Positions 22,538 to 30,481 of a stretch of DNA of 39,422 nucleotides are shown piece after piece (position 1 is the stretch's first letter; each line of letters begins with the position of its first letter). The position numbers and the translations under genes were made by a program. The stretch is taken from assembly GCA_905209725.1 (NCBI GenBank), contig CAJLTZ010000011.1:1-39422 (forward strand). Direction: 5' to 3'. A model generated the notes under the pieces. It saw nothing but the letters and a program-made list of their open reading frames with translations, was not told the origin of the DNA and searched no databases. The stretch is from an uncultured Muribaculaceae bacterium. GTDB taxonomy: Bacteria; Bacteroidota; Bacteroidia; Bacteroidales; Muribaculaceae.

Positions 22538-24142
22538 TCAGAAGATCTTGCCGTAGGAGGCGCGGTCGAGGGCGCGATAGCCGATGGCTTCGGCTATATG
22601 ATTCACAAGCACGGGGGAGGCCACAGCCGCCTCCAAAGCTTCTTGATATCCGGGGGCATCAGGCGCGGGCAGTTTCAGCCCCGATTCCAGATCCGCAATC
22701 GTGCGCGCCACGCGCAGGATGCGGTCGAAGGCCCGTGCGCTCATATTCAGTTTCTCCATGCGGTCTTTCAGCTTCGCCATCCCGGCGGCATCAGGCCATG
22801 CGTATTCATGCAGCAGCCGTGAGCCCATCTGCGCATTGCAATATACTCCGCGATGCCCCTTGAAGCGGGCCTCCTGGATGCGCCTCGCTGTCATCACCCT
22901 CTGCCGGATCGCCGCCGAACTCTCCGCCGGCTCCTTCGAGGCCATGGCATCAAATTCCACCGGCTCTATCTCGCATTGAATGTCTATGCGATCGAGCAAT
23001 GGCCCCGAAATCCTGCTCATATATTTCGACACTGCTCCCGGCGCGCATGTGCAGGGCCGTGTGGGATGCCCGTAATAACCGCACGGGCAAGGATTCATCG
23101 ATGCCACAAGCATGAAGCTCGCCGGATAATCCACCGTATATTTCGCCCGCGAAACAGTGATCACCCTATCCTCAATCGGCTGCCTCAGCACCTCAAGCAC
23201 CTGCCTGGGAAATTCCGGAAATTCGTCAAGGAAGAGCACGCCATTATGCGCCAGCGAGATTTCTCCGGGCATCGGGCTTACTCCTCCTCCCACAAGCGCC
23301 ACAGGCGAGATGGTATGATGCGGCGTGCGGAAGGGCCGGCTGGTCATCAGCATCGAGCCCCGGCGCAATTTGCCGGCCACGGAATGGATCTTGGTCGTCT
23401 CGAGAGCCTCCGCCATGCTCAACGGCGGCAGAATCGAGGGCAGCCTCTTGGCCATCATCGATTTGCCGGCTCCCGGAGGCCCGATCATCAGGATGTTATG
23501 GCCGCCCGCGCAAGCCACCTCGAAAGCCCTCTTCACATTCTCCTGGCCTTTTACCTCCGAAAAGTCATAATCAAAGCAACCGGCCTGACTGGCGAAGAGT
23601 TCACGCGTATTGATGCGGGTGGGCTGCAGGTCGCTGCGGTCTTCCAGAATCTCTACGGCCTCCATAAGCGATTTCACGCCATATACATCCACATTATTCA
23701 CCACGGCCGCCTCAGTGACATTCGCCTCAGGCACAATCATCCGCTTGAATCCCATCTCGCGGGCCTTCACCGCCATCGGCAACGCGCCGCGCACGGGAAG
23801 CACGCTCCCGTCGAGGCTCAATTCACCCGCAATCATATAATCACCGGGATTGCTGCATTTCACATTCTGAGCCGCCAGCAATATGCCAAGCGCCATCGGA
23901 AGGTCGAAACTCGCGCCCTCCTTCTTGATATCGGCCGGCGCGAGATTGATGGTGGTGCGGAAATGGGGCCAATGGAATCCGCTCGCCTCTATGGCAGATA
24001 TCATCCGCTGATAACTCTCCTTCACCGCCGTGTCGGCCATTCCCACAATAAAAAACTGGACGCCGGGCACCATCGCGGTCTCGATTGTCACGGGGAAGGC
24101 CTCGATGCCCTGAATGGAAGCTGTATGGACTTTAGTTAGCAT
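22538..24142 (-). CDS. comM: YifB/ComM-family Mg-chelatase-like AAA+ ATPase
   Basis: This is a ComM homologue, a hexameric helicase that promotes branch migration during recombination and natural transformation where studied. The N-terminal LonC-like domain (HTASIQGIEAFPVTIET, VGMADTAVKESYQR) is followed by the AAA+ core with Walker A IGPPGAGKSMMAKR, Walker B GVLFLDEFPEF, and a cysteine cluster NPCPCGYYGHPTRPCTCAP. The C-terminal Mg-chelatase segment ends HIAEAIGYRALDR. Just before it is an extra ~20-residue stretch (PAPDAPGYQEALEAAVASPV) absent from typical members. The start is placed at MLTKVHTAS; an ATG 21 bases earlier (24163) is possible. It is the last gene of the nptA-manC-tlpA-comM run. 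Confidence 0.92.
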   Translation of the reverse strand: MLTKVHTASIQGIEAFPVTIETAMVPGVQFFIVGMADTAVKESYQRMISAIEASGFHWPHFRTTINLAPADIKKEGASFDLPMALGILLAAQNVKCSNPGDYMIAGELSLDGSVLPVRGALPMAVKAREMGFKRMIVPEANVTEAAVVNNVDVYGVKSLMEAVEILEDRSDLQPTRINTRELFASQAGCFDYDFSEVKGQENVKRAFEVACAGGHNILMIGPPGAGKSMMAKRLPSILPPLSMAEALETTKIHSVAGKLRRGSMLMTSRPFRTPHHTISPVALVGGGVSPMPGEISLAHNGVLFLDEFPEFPRQVLEVLRQPIEDRVITVSRAKYTVDYPASFMLVASMNPCPCGYYGHPTRPCTCAPGAVSKYMSRISGPLLDRIDIQCEIEPVEFDAMASKEPAESSAAIRQRVMTARRIQEARFKGHRGVYCNAQMGSRLLHEYAWPDAAGMAKLKDRMEKLNMSARAFDRILRVARTIADLESGLKLPAPDAPGYQEALEAAVASPVLVNHIAEAIGYRALDRASYGKIF

Positions 24143-24178
24143 CTTATTCTGAATCTTAGGCAATATAGCCGATGGAAA

Positions 24179-25228
24179 TTATTTCACAGCCTTGCGGAAG
24201 GCCTGCTCGGCACTTAAGAGGTCATAGCCGGCATATGTGCGTCGGCCGCGGCCATCGGTCACAATCACATAGGGCAGCCCCTTCACGCCGGCCTGTCGCG
24301 CCGCAGGGTCGGACAGTCCAAGAGGCATCCATCCCCTCACAGCCTTTCGCAGACTGTCGCTCTTCACATCCCACACCCTCCTCATCGAATCCGGCTCGGC
24401 GCTTATCTCCGCGATTATACGGCGCGAAGAGTCGGGAAATTCTTTCGTAAGGTCGCGAAGCCGCTGAATATCTTCCCCGTGCATATCCGAAGAGGGAAGC
24501 GAAAAATAGATAAGCGACGGCTTGGAAACAATGCGGAGCGTGTCGCAGCCCGTGCCATAGGAGGCTACCACGATATCCTCCGGTTTCCCGGTATATTGCG
24601 GAGCGCCCACGAGCATATCCCCTCTTGCCACAAGCGCCGCCCATTCCGGCTCGGCGGCATCGCCTTCAAGGAGTTTCCACGCATTGCGGAATCCGGTCTC
24701 ATCCTCGCCGCGATTATAATAGATACACAGCAGGAGAGTCGATACGGGATTCCCGGGCTCCCTCTTCACAAACGCCGCCACGGCCGCATTTAGCGCCTTT
24801 ACATTTTCCCCGCGGATGGCATCCTGATTGGCAATCCGGAACTTGGAAAGCTGCTCACTGATCTTATTGCCCGAAATCTCCCACGTGAGAGGCAAAGCCC
24901 CCTTGCCGCGGATCTCGATCTTATCGCCGCGCTCCGCATAAAACACGGCCTGCGGCCTGCTGCCTCCGGCAAAGATATATACGAGCGTAGGTTTCACGGT
25001 GCGGCCCAGCAATTTTCCCTTGCCGCCATGCACCTCCACCACATCATCCACATTCCAGCCCTTCTCCTTATCTGAAGCGTAATAGAGCATCGGGAACGTC
25101 TGGTTGACACCCCCGTCGAGCTGGACATCCACAATGAATTCAGCCTTCCGGCAGCCCCCCATCAGCAGGAAGATTGCCATCAGCACCACGAATCCGGCGA
25201 AGAGAGAGACACGCTTCGGAAGAATCAT
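24179..25228 (-). CDS. TlpA/DUF4369-like lipoprotein lacking the CxxC pair
   Basis: This 349-residue protein has a lipoprotein signal (FLLMGGC, Cys at residue 26), so it is membrane-anchored. An N-terminal beta-rich region with LDGGVNQTFPMLYYA resembles DUF4369 domains of Bacteroidota thiol-disulfide proteins. The C-terminal half has a thioredoxin-like layout: SLIYFSLPSSDMHGEDIQRL where a WCxxC strand-helix is expected, and cis-proline segment GVKGLPYVIVTDGRG. The catalytic cysteines are replaced by Ser-Ser-Asp-Met, so disulfide chemistry is unlikely; binding or structural roles are possible. Its start overlaps the manC stop by 4 bp. Confidence 0.75.
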   Translation of the reverse strand: MILPKRVSLFAGFVVLMAIFLLMGGCRKAEFIVDVQLDGGVNQTFPMLYYASDKEKGWNVDDVVEVHGGKGKLLGRTVKPTLVYIFAGGSRPQAVFYAERGDKIEIRGKGALPLTWEISGNKISEQLSKFRIANQDAIRGENVKALNAAVAAFVKREPGNPVSTLLLCIYYNRGEDETGFRNAWKLLEGDAAEPEWAALVARGDMLVGAPQYTGKPEDIVVASYGTGCDTLRIVSKPSLIYFSLPSSDMHGEDIQRLRDLTKEFPDSSRRIIAEISAEPDSMRRVWDVKSDSLRKAVRGWMPLGLSDPAARQAGVKGLPYVIVTDGRGRRTYAGYDLLSAEQAFRKAVK

Positions 25229-26340
25229 ACGTATTCCTCCCCGAAGCGCGAACCCACTTCATTTACCACCTGGCGTATCTTCTGCTCCTCCGACACGGGA
25301 TATATCAGCAGTGCCTTCCCGGCCTCCGCCACAACATATCCCTTCAGTCCGGCGGCTACGATAATCCGGTCGCCCTCCACTGCAAACACCGTATTCTCGC
25401 AGTCATGGGCGAGCACCTTGCAGTTCTGCGTCACATTTCCATTCACATTCTTCGGCGAGCACTCATAAAGGGCTTTCCAGCTGCCGAGATCGCTCCAGCC
25501 GAGGTCGGCCGTCTTCACGTAAACATTATCAGCCTTCTCCATAATGGCATAGTCGATGGAAATCGACTGCGCCTGAGAGAATGTGCGGTCGATGAATTCC
25601 TTCTCCGAAGGCGTGCCGAAAGCGTTGCGGCCGGCATCGAAGAGGGCTGCTGTCTCCGGAGCATAGCGGCTGAACGCACGCAGGATGCTCTTGGCCTTCC
25701 AGAGGAACATTCCCGAGTTCCAGAAAAATTCCTTCGATTTCACAAACACCTCGGCCATCTCGAGGTTAGGCTTCTCGGTGAACGATTTCACCTTGAACAC
25801 TCCGGGCCAGTCCTTCTGCGGCTCTCCCTGCTGGATATAGCCATAGCCGGTGTGGGGAGAGGTGGGTTTGAGGCCGATGGTGAGCAGACGGTCCCCCTCC
25901 TCCACGAAGTCCATTCCCTCGCGGATTGTGTCGATGAAAGCCGACTCCTTGAGGATAAGATGGTCGCTGGGGAGAGTCACGATGGATGCCTCCGGGTCGA
26001 GCGACTCGATATGATGCGCGGCCCAGCAGATGCAGGGGCTCGTGTTGCGGCGCGCCGGCTCCAAAAGAATGTTGCTGTCCTTCACCTCCGGCAGCTGCTC
26101 GCGGATAATATCGTAATAGGCACTGTTGGTCACAAGGATCACCCGCTCCGGGTCGGTGATCGGAAGGATACGGTCAAAAGTCTGCTGAAGCAGGCTGCGA
26201 CCCGTGCCGAAGAAATCAAGAAACTGCTTCGGACGGTCGCTGCGGCTGAAGGGCCAGAAGCGTGAACCCACGCCGCCACACATTATCACGCAATATTTGT
26301 GTAATCTCTTTTCGTTCTCTGATTCTTTCATGTTTCCCAT
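25225..26340 (-). CDS. manC: Mannose-1-phosphate guanylyltransferase
   Basis: This cytoplasmic nucleotidyltransferase makes GDP-mannose from mannose-1-phosphate and GTP. The pyrophosphorylase signature MCGGVGSRFWPFSRSDRPKQ is near residues 20-39, LPSDHLI is the metal/nucleotide site, FTEKPN and FFWNSGMFLW bind sugar, and DLGWSDLGSW is the C-terminal family marker. At 371 residues it is the monofunctional form without the isomerase domain. It supplies the precursor used by Fcl (via GDP-mannose dehydratase, not in this window). It lies 22 bp after the Na/Pi transporter gene and overlaps the lipoprotein gene. Met4 is an alternative start. Confidence 0.94.
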   Translation of the reverse strand: MGNMKESENEKRLHKYCVIMCGGVGSRFWPFSRSDRPKQFLDFFGTGRSLLQQTFDRILPITDPERVILVTNSAYYDIIREQLPEVKDSNILLEPARRNTSPCICWAAHHIESLDPEASIVTLPSDHLILKESAFIDTIREGMDFVEEGDRLLTIGLKPTSPHTGYGYIQQGEPQKDWPGVFKVKSFTEKPNLEMAEVFVKSKEFFWNSGMFLWKAKSILRAFSRYAPETAALFDAGRNAFGTPSEKEFIDRTFSQAQSISIDYAIMEKADNVYVKTADLGWSDLGSWKALYECSPKNVNGNVTQNCKVLAHDCENTVFAVEGDRIIVAAGLKGYVVAEAGKALLIYPVSEEQKIRQVVNEVGSRFGEEYV

Positions 26341-26362
26341 TTCTTTAAATTTTAAGATTCCC

Positions 26363-28168
26363 CTATTTCACCCCCTCCGTGGCAGGAAGACTCTTGAACT
26401 GATGCTTCACTCCCTCCACCACATTCAGCATATAGTCGCCGAGTTTCTCGGCCTCGCTGATGATGTCCATGAAAAAGATACCCTCCTGGTAGTCGTATTC
26501 CTGATTATTGATATTGAAGATGTTGCCGTCGCGCAGCTTATTGCGGAAATTATTGATTTCACGCTCTTTATTGTAAGCCGCCACGATTTTCGACGTGTCA
26601 GGCGTCTCCATCTCATTGAGCAGGCCGAGCATATTGGTCATTGCATCCGTGACAAGCGCATACATCTGATCCACCTCATGCAGCACACCTTCGTCGAATT
26701 CCACATGGTTCATCCTCTTGCGCTCCATGGTCTTGGCCACATTGAAGCAGCCGTCGGCAATCGATTCCACCTCGCTGATGATGCGGAGCATACCTGCAAT
26801 CCTCATCTTGCCCTCGGGGCTCAGTCGTCCCTCTGACACCTTATTCAGATAGGTGCCTATCTCGATCTCCATGCGGTCGGATATCGATTCATATTTCTCG
26901 AGACGGTTGTAGACCGCCGTATATTCCTCGCTCTTCGGATCGAGATGGATTATCTCCTTGGCCATATTGAGCATCCGTTCCACGCGCTGGCCATACACGT
27001 ATATCTCCTTCTGCGCCTGGGCTATATTGAGCTCGGAAGCCGAAAGAATACCGCGGCCGATGAATTTGAGTGCAAATTCCTCCTCATCCTCCTTATGATG
27101 CGTGGGCACGAGCACGCATACGATCTTCACATATAGCTTCGTGAACCATATCATGATCAGCAAGTTGATGGCATTGAACACCGTGGGGAACATTGCCAGG
27201 CCGAACGCGATGCAGCTCTGGGCACGGGCCGTGAAGCCGCCCTTTTCGTCAAGAAGAGTGGTGCCGCGCATGCCGGCCTCCTGCTGCGCGCTGATATCCA
27301 TCGGGTTAAGGCCATTGCAGCATGCCTGCGTGATGTCGGCCACAAGATTCACGAACGGATAGAACACAAACAGCACGATTATCGATCCCAGAACATTGAA
27401 GAGCAGATGTCCCATAGCCGTTCGCTTGGCCGCCACATTTCCGCTCAGCGAGGCAAGGATTGGAGTGATGGTGGTTCCTATATTGCCGCCAAGGATTATC
27501 GCGCATCCCAGCGAGAAGGATATCCAGCCCTGCGAGCACATAATCAGAGTGATGGCGAATGTGGCCGCCGAACTCTGCGCCACCATCGTGACCACAATGC
27601 CTAAGAAGAAGAAAATCAGCACCGACCATACTCCCATCGAGGTGTAGTTGGTAACGAAGCGAAGCATCTCCGGATTCTGCTCGAGGTTAGGCACATACTG
27701 GCTGATAAGGTCAAGGCCCATGAAGAGGAAACAGAAGCCTATCAGGAATTCGCCAAGGCTCTTATATGTGCCTTTCTTCATGAAGAGCATCGGCACGCCG
27801 ATGGCCAGCAGAAGGATGCTATAGTCGGATATGTTTACTTCAAATGAGAATGCCGATATAATCCAGGTGGTCACCGTGGTGCCCACATTCGCGCCGAATA
27901 TCACGGCCATGGCCTGCTCTAGGCTCATCAAGCCCGCGTTCACAAAGCTGACCACCATCACCGTCGACGCACTCGAACTCTGAATTAGCGCCGTGATTGC
28001 AATGCCCGTGAGCACCCCGGTCACCCGGTTGCGCGTCATTATTCCCAGTATATTGCGGAGGCGGTCGCCTGCCACTTTCTGCAGACCCTCGCTCATCACC
28101 TTCATTCCGTAGAGGAAGAGGCACACAGCCCCAAGAAGGCTGATAAAGTCTAAAACACTATAATTCAT
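26363..28168 (-). CDS. Na/Pi cotransporter family protein with PhoU-like tail
   Basis: This 601-residue inner-membrane protein would couple sodium to phosphate movement. The N-terminal half has two inverted Na/Pi repeats, each with the substrate motif: LIQSSSASTVMVVSFV near residue 62 and VAQSSAATFAI near 200, plus FGANVGTTVTTW and LGGNIGTTITP. About eight helices end near residue 350. The C-terminal 240 residues are helical and PhoU-like (EKYESISDRMEIEIGTYLNK; EVESIADGCFNVAKTMERK), which may regulate transport. It leads the operon with manC, the lipoprotein gene and comM. Confidence 0.92.
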   Translation of the reverse strand: MNYSVLDFISLLGAVCLFLYGMKVMSEGLQKVAGDRLRNILGIMTRNRVTGVLTGIAITALIQSSSASTVMVVSFVNAGLMSLEQAMAVIFGANVGTTVTTWIISAFSFEVNISDYSILLLAIGVPMLFMKKGTYKSLGEFLIGFCFLFMGLDLISQYVPNLEQNPEMLRFVTNYTSMGVWSVLIFFFLGIVVTMVAQSSAATFAITLIMCSQGWISFSLGCAIILGGNIGTTITPILASLSGNVAAKRTAMGHLLFNVLGSIIVLFVFYPFVNLVADITQACCNGLNPMDISAQQEAGMRGTTLLDEKGGFTARAQSCIAFGLAMFPTVFNAINLLIMIWFTKLYVKIVCVLVPTHHKEDEEEFALKFIGRGILSASELNIAQAQKEIYVYGQRVERMLNMAKEIIHLDPKSEEYTAVYNRLEKYESISDRMEIEIGTYLNKVSEGRLSPEGKMRIAGMLRIISEVESIADGCFNVAKTMERKRMNHVEFDEGVLHEVDQMYALVTDAMTNMLGLLNEMETPDTSKIVAAYNKEREINNFRNKLRDGNIFNINNQEYDYQEGIFFMDIISEAEKLGDYMLNVVEGVKHQFKSLPATEGVK

Positions 28169-28190
28169 TTAGCCATTATTCTTCTTTTCG

Positions 28191-28220
28191 CAAAATTAGC
28201 AATTATTTTTCGTATCTTTG
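28191..28220. promoter_or_regulatory. Divergent -7 boxes for the Na/Pi and folA genes
   Basis: TAATTTTG on the minus strand (28191-28198) faces the Na/Pi gene; TATCTTTG on the plus strand (28213-28220) faces folA. The boxes are 14 bp apart, so polymerase binding in one direction would likely exclude the other. Clear -33 boxes were not found. Confidence 0.5.
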
Positions 28221-28336
28221 TGATGAATTTGGCGAGGCTATTAATTTTTTATGCGCCCACCCTTAATTCTGCCGGTCCGATTCCTCTGCCACACGAGCGC
28301 ATCTCCGGCAATTCAAATCTATAAATCACTCGTATT

Positions 28337-28930
28337 ATGGAGATAAGCATCGCCTTCCCTACCGATACAGAGGCTGCCGAGCGCATGGACCGCTCGCGGA
28401 TTGAAATATTGGCCTCGGAACGCCTTGAGAAGAAAAAAAGCAGAGAGATATGCGCGATAGTGGCCATGGCCCGCGACGGTGCCATCGGTCAGGACGGCGA
28501 TATGCCCTGGCACATCAGCGCCGACCTGAAGCGTTTCAAGGCCCTCACTATGGGACACCCCGTAATCATGGGCCGCGCCACCTGGCTCTCCCTCCCACGC
28601 CGTCCTCTCCCCGGCCGCCGGAACATCGTCCTCTCCCGAAATCCGGATTTCAAGCCGGAAGGTGCCGAAAAAGCAGCATCCGTAGAGGAAGCAGTGACCC
28701 TCTGCCCTCCTGATGATATCCCCTTCTTCATCGGCGGCGCAAATGCCTTCCGCGAAGCAATGCCTATTGTGACACGGGTCTATCTCACACTCGTCAACGC
28801 CGATTTCCCCGATGCCGACACACGTCTCCCCCTCTTCTCTCCCGATGAATGGAAGGAAATCAGCCGCGAAGGTCCATATCAGAATCCAGATGGCCTCCAA
28901 TACGAATTCATTGAGCTCCATCGCCTCTGA
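28337..28930 (+). CDS. folA: Dihydrofolate reductase
   Basis: This enzyme reduces dihydrofolate to tetrahydrofolate with NADPH and is the trimethoprim target. Core motifs are CAIVAMARDGAIGQDGDMPW, HISADLKRFKALTMGHPVIM, GRATWLSL and the NADPH loop FFIGGANAFREA. The catalytic acid is in the PWHISADLK segment. It has about 37 extra N-terminal residues (FPTDTEAAERMDRSRIEILA...) not found in standard enzymes. An internal Met17 (28385) would shorten this only partly, so the start is uncertain. It is followed 37 bp later by a glycosyltransferase gene. Confidence 0.92.
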   Translation: MEISIAFPTDTEAAERMDRSRIEILASERLEKKKSREICAIVAMARDGAIGQDGDMPWHISADLKRFKALTMGHPVIMGRATWLSLPRRPLPGRRNIVLSRNPDFKPEGAEKAASVEEAVTLCPPDDIPFFIGGANAFREAMPIVTRVYLTLVNADFPDADTRLPLFSPDEWKEISREGPYQNPDGLQYEFIELHRL

Positions 28931-28967
28931 ATCCTGAATTCTAAATCATCAATCAACAATCAATAAG

Positions 28968-30299
28968 ATGAGGGTTCTGCTTATAAATAAATCAGATTCC
29001 ACCGGCGGTGCAGCCGTGGTCACTTTCCGCCTGATGGAGGCCCTGCGAAAGGAGGGCGTCGATGCCCGCATGCTCGTGGTGGAGAAACTCACCGATTCCC
29101 CCTATGTGAAGAAAGCCGCCCCTCTCTGGCGCGCCCGTATCCCTTTCCTGCTCGAGCGCCTGAAAGTATTCCTGAAAAACGGCTTCAACCGCGACACCCT
29201 CTTCAAAATCGACTTAGGAAGCGATGGTCTCCCTATCCTCCGCCATCCCTGGGTGAAGGAGGCGGACATCATCTGCCTAAATTGGGTGAACCAGGGCATG
29301 GTTTCCCTCAAAGATATACATAAGCTTCGAAAGAAGGGAAAACGCATTGTCTGGACTATGCATGATATGTGGAACATGACAGGCATCTGCCATCATGCAG
29401 GCAACTGCAACCAGTATACCTCCGATTTATGCAAACGCTGCCCACTGCTCGACGTCAAGCACGCAAATCCCAGCTGCGCTATCGATACCCTAAACGCGAA
29501 AAGCCTTGCATATTATGGTGACCAATTTTATCCCGACATTCACTTCGTGGCTGTAAGCAATTGGCTTTTCAACTGCGCCCTGCGCTCTTCTCTTCTCCGT
29601 AAATGCGATGATAGACTGCATGTGATTCCTAACGCGTTCCCGTTTCCGGAAAACGTCATCCCGCGTGCTCCCCATAAGAGTGGCGACAATTACACGCTCC
29701 TCTTCGGCGCGGCCCGCCTCGACGATCCAATCAAGGGCCTTCCCATCCTCATCGCGGCCACGCAAGCCCTTAAAGAAAACCATCCCGATTTAGCCTCACG
29801 CCTGAAAATAAAGACATTCGGAAACGTCAAATTCCCTGAATCACTGACAGGATTCGGCATTGACCACGAACACTTAGGAATGATTAGAGGCTCTGAGGCA
29901 TTGCGCAAAACATATGAATCCGGCGACATCCTTCTCTCCACATCACTCTATGAAACTCTCCCGGGCACACTCGTCGAAGCCCAGGCATATGGCTGCCTGC
30001 CTGTAGCCTTCTCAAGCGGCGGCCAGAGCGATATAATCAAAAATGGCCGCACCGGAATCCTCATCCCGTTCAGGGAGAATCTCCAGGGACGCGTCAACCT
30101 CGAAGGGGTCGGTGTGGATGATATCCGCAAAGCCGGCGAAGATTTTGCCGAAGCCATCGCCAAGGCCGTTTACCTCCTCGAAGCCGACTGCGATATTATC
30201 GACAGAATGTCCATTTCAGCCCGCGATAATTTTTCCTCCAAAATGGTGGCACGCAAATACATCGACCTCTTCAACTCTATGCTGAAGCACCCCAGCTAA
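28968..30299 (+). CDS. GT4-family glycosyltransferase
   Basis: This is a 443-residue GT-B glycosyltransferase in the cytoplasm. The N-terminal acceptor domain starts LLINKSDSTGGAAVVTFRLM and contains WTMHDMWNMTGICHHAGNC, followed by a Cys-rich patch (CNQYTSDLCKRCPLLD) common in a Bacteroides GT4 subgroup. The donor domain has LFGAARLDDPIKGLPILI, and a complete E-x7-E motif in SLYETLPGTLVEAQAYG. Acceptor and sugar are unknown. It follows folA after an AATCATCAATCAACAATC leader and ends just before a strong bidirectional hairpin. Confidence 0.87.
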   Translation: MRVLLINKSDSTGGAAVVTFRLMEALRKEGVDARMLVVEKLTDSPYVKKAAPLWRARIPFLLERLKVFLKNGFNRDTLFKIDLGSDGLPILRHPWVKEADIICLNWVNQGMVSLKDIHKLRKKGKRIVWTMHDMWNMTGICHHAGNCNQYTSDLCKRCPLLDVKHANPSCAIDTLNAKSLAYYGDQFYPDIHFVAVSNWLFNCALRSSLLRKCDDRLHVIPNAFPFPENVIPRAPHKSGDNYTLLFGAARLDDPIKGLPILIAATQALKENHPDLASRLKIKTFGNVKFPESLTGFGIDHEHLGMIRGSEALRKTYESGDILLSTSLYETLPGTLVEAQAYGCLPVAFSSGGQSDIIKNGRTGILIPFRENLQGRVNLEGVGVDDIRKAGEDFAEAIAKAVYLLEADCDIIDRMSISARDNFSSKMVARKYIDLFNSMLKHPS

Positions 30300-30358
30300 T
30301 TCCAACAATTAGCCGATTCCCCAAATCATCAATCACCAATCATCAATCATCAAATCAA

Positions 30359-30392
30359 AAAAAGGGCTCCATCTCCGTGATGAAGCCCTTTT
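30359..30392. terminator. Bidirectional terminator between GT4 and gyrB
   Basis: AAAAGGGCTCCAT pairs with ATGAAGCCCTTTT with one mismatch and a short loop. A7 on one side and TTTT on the other allow termination of both converging transcripts. A TTTGCC hexamer tandem (about 30431-30451) lies between it and the gyrB stop. Confidence 0.85.
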
Positions 30393-30481
30393 CACTATGG
30401 TGTTTTTTATGGTCGTCTGTCTTAATCTCTTTTGCCTTTGCCTTTGCCTTTGATTTTTACCCTTGCATCATTATCCGCAAA

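Noticed and set aside
22442..22822. Plus-strand frame overlapping the comM 3' end
   Set aside because: Mostly antisense to comM, with no domain or promoter support.
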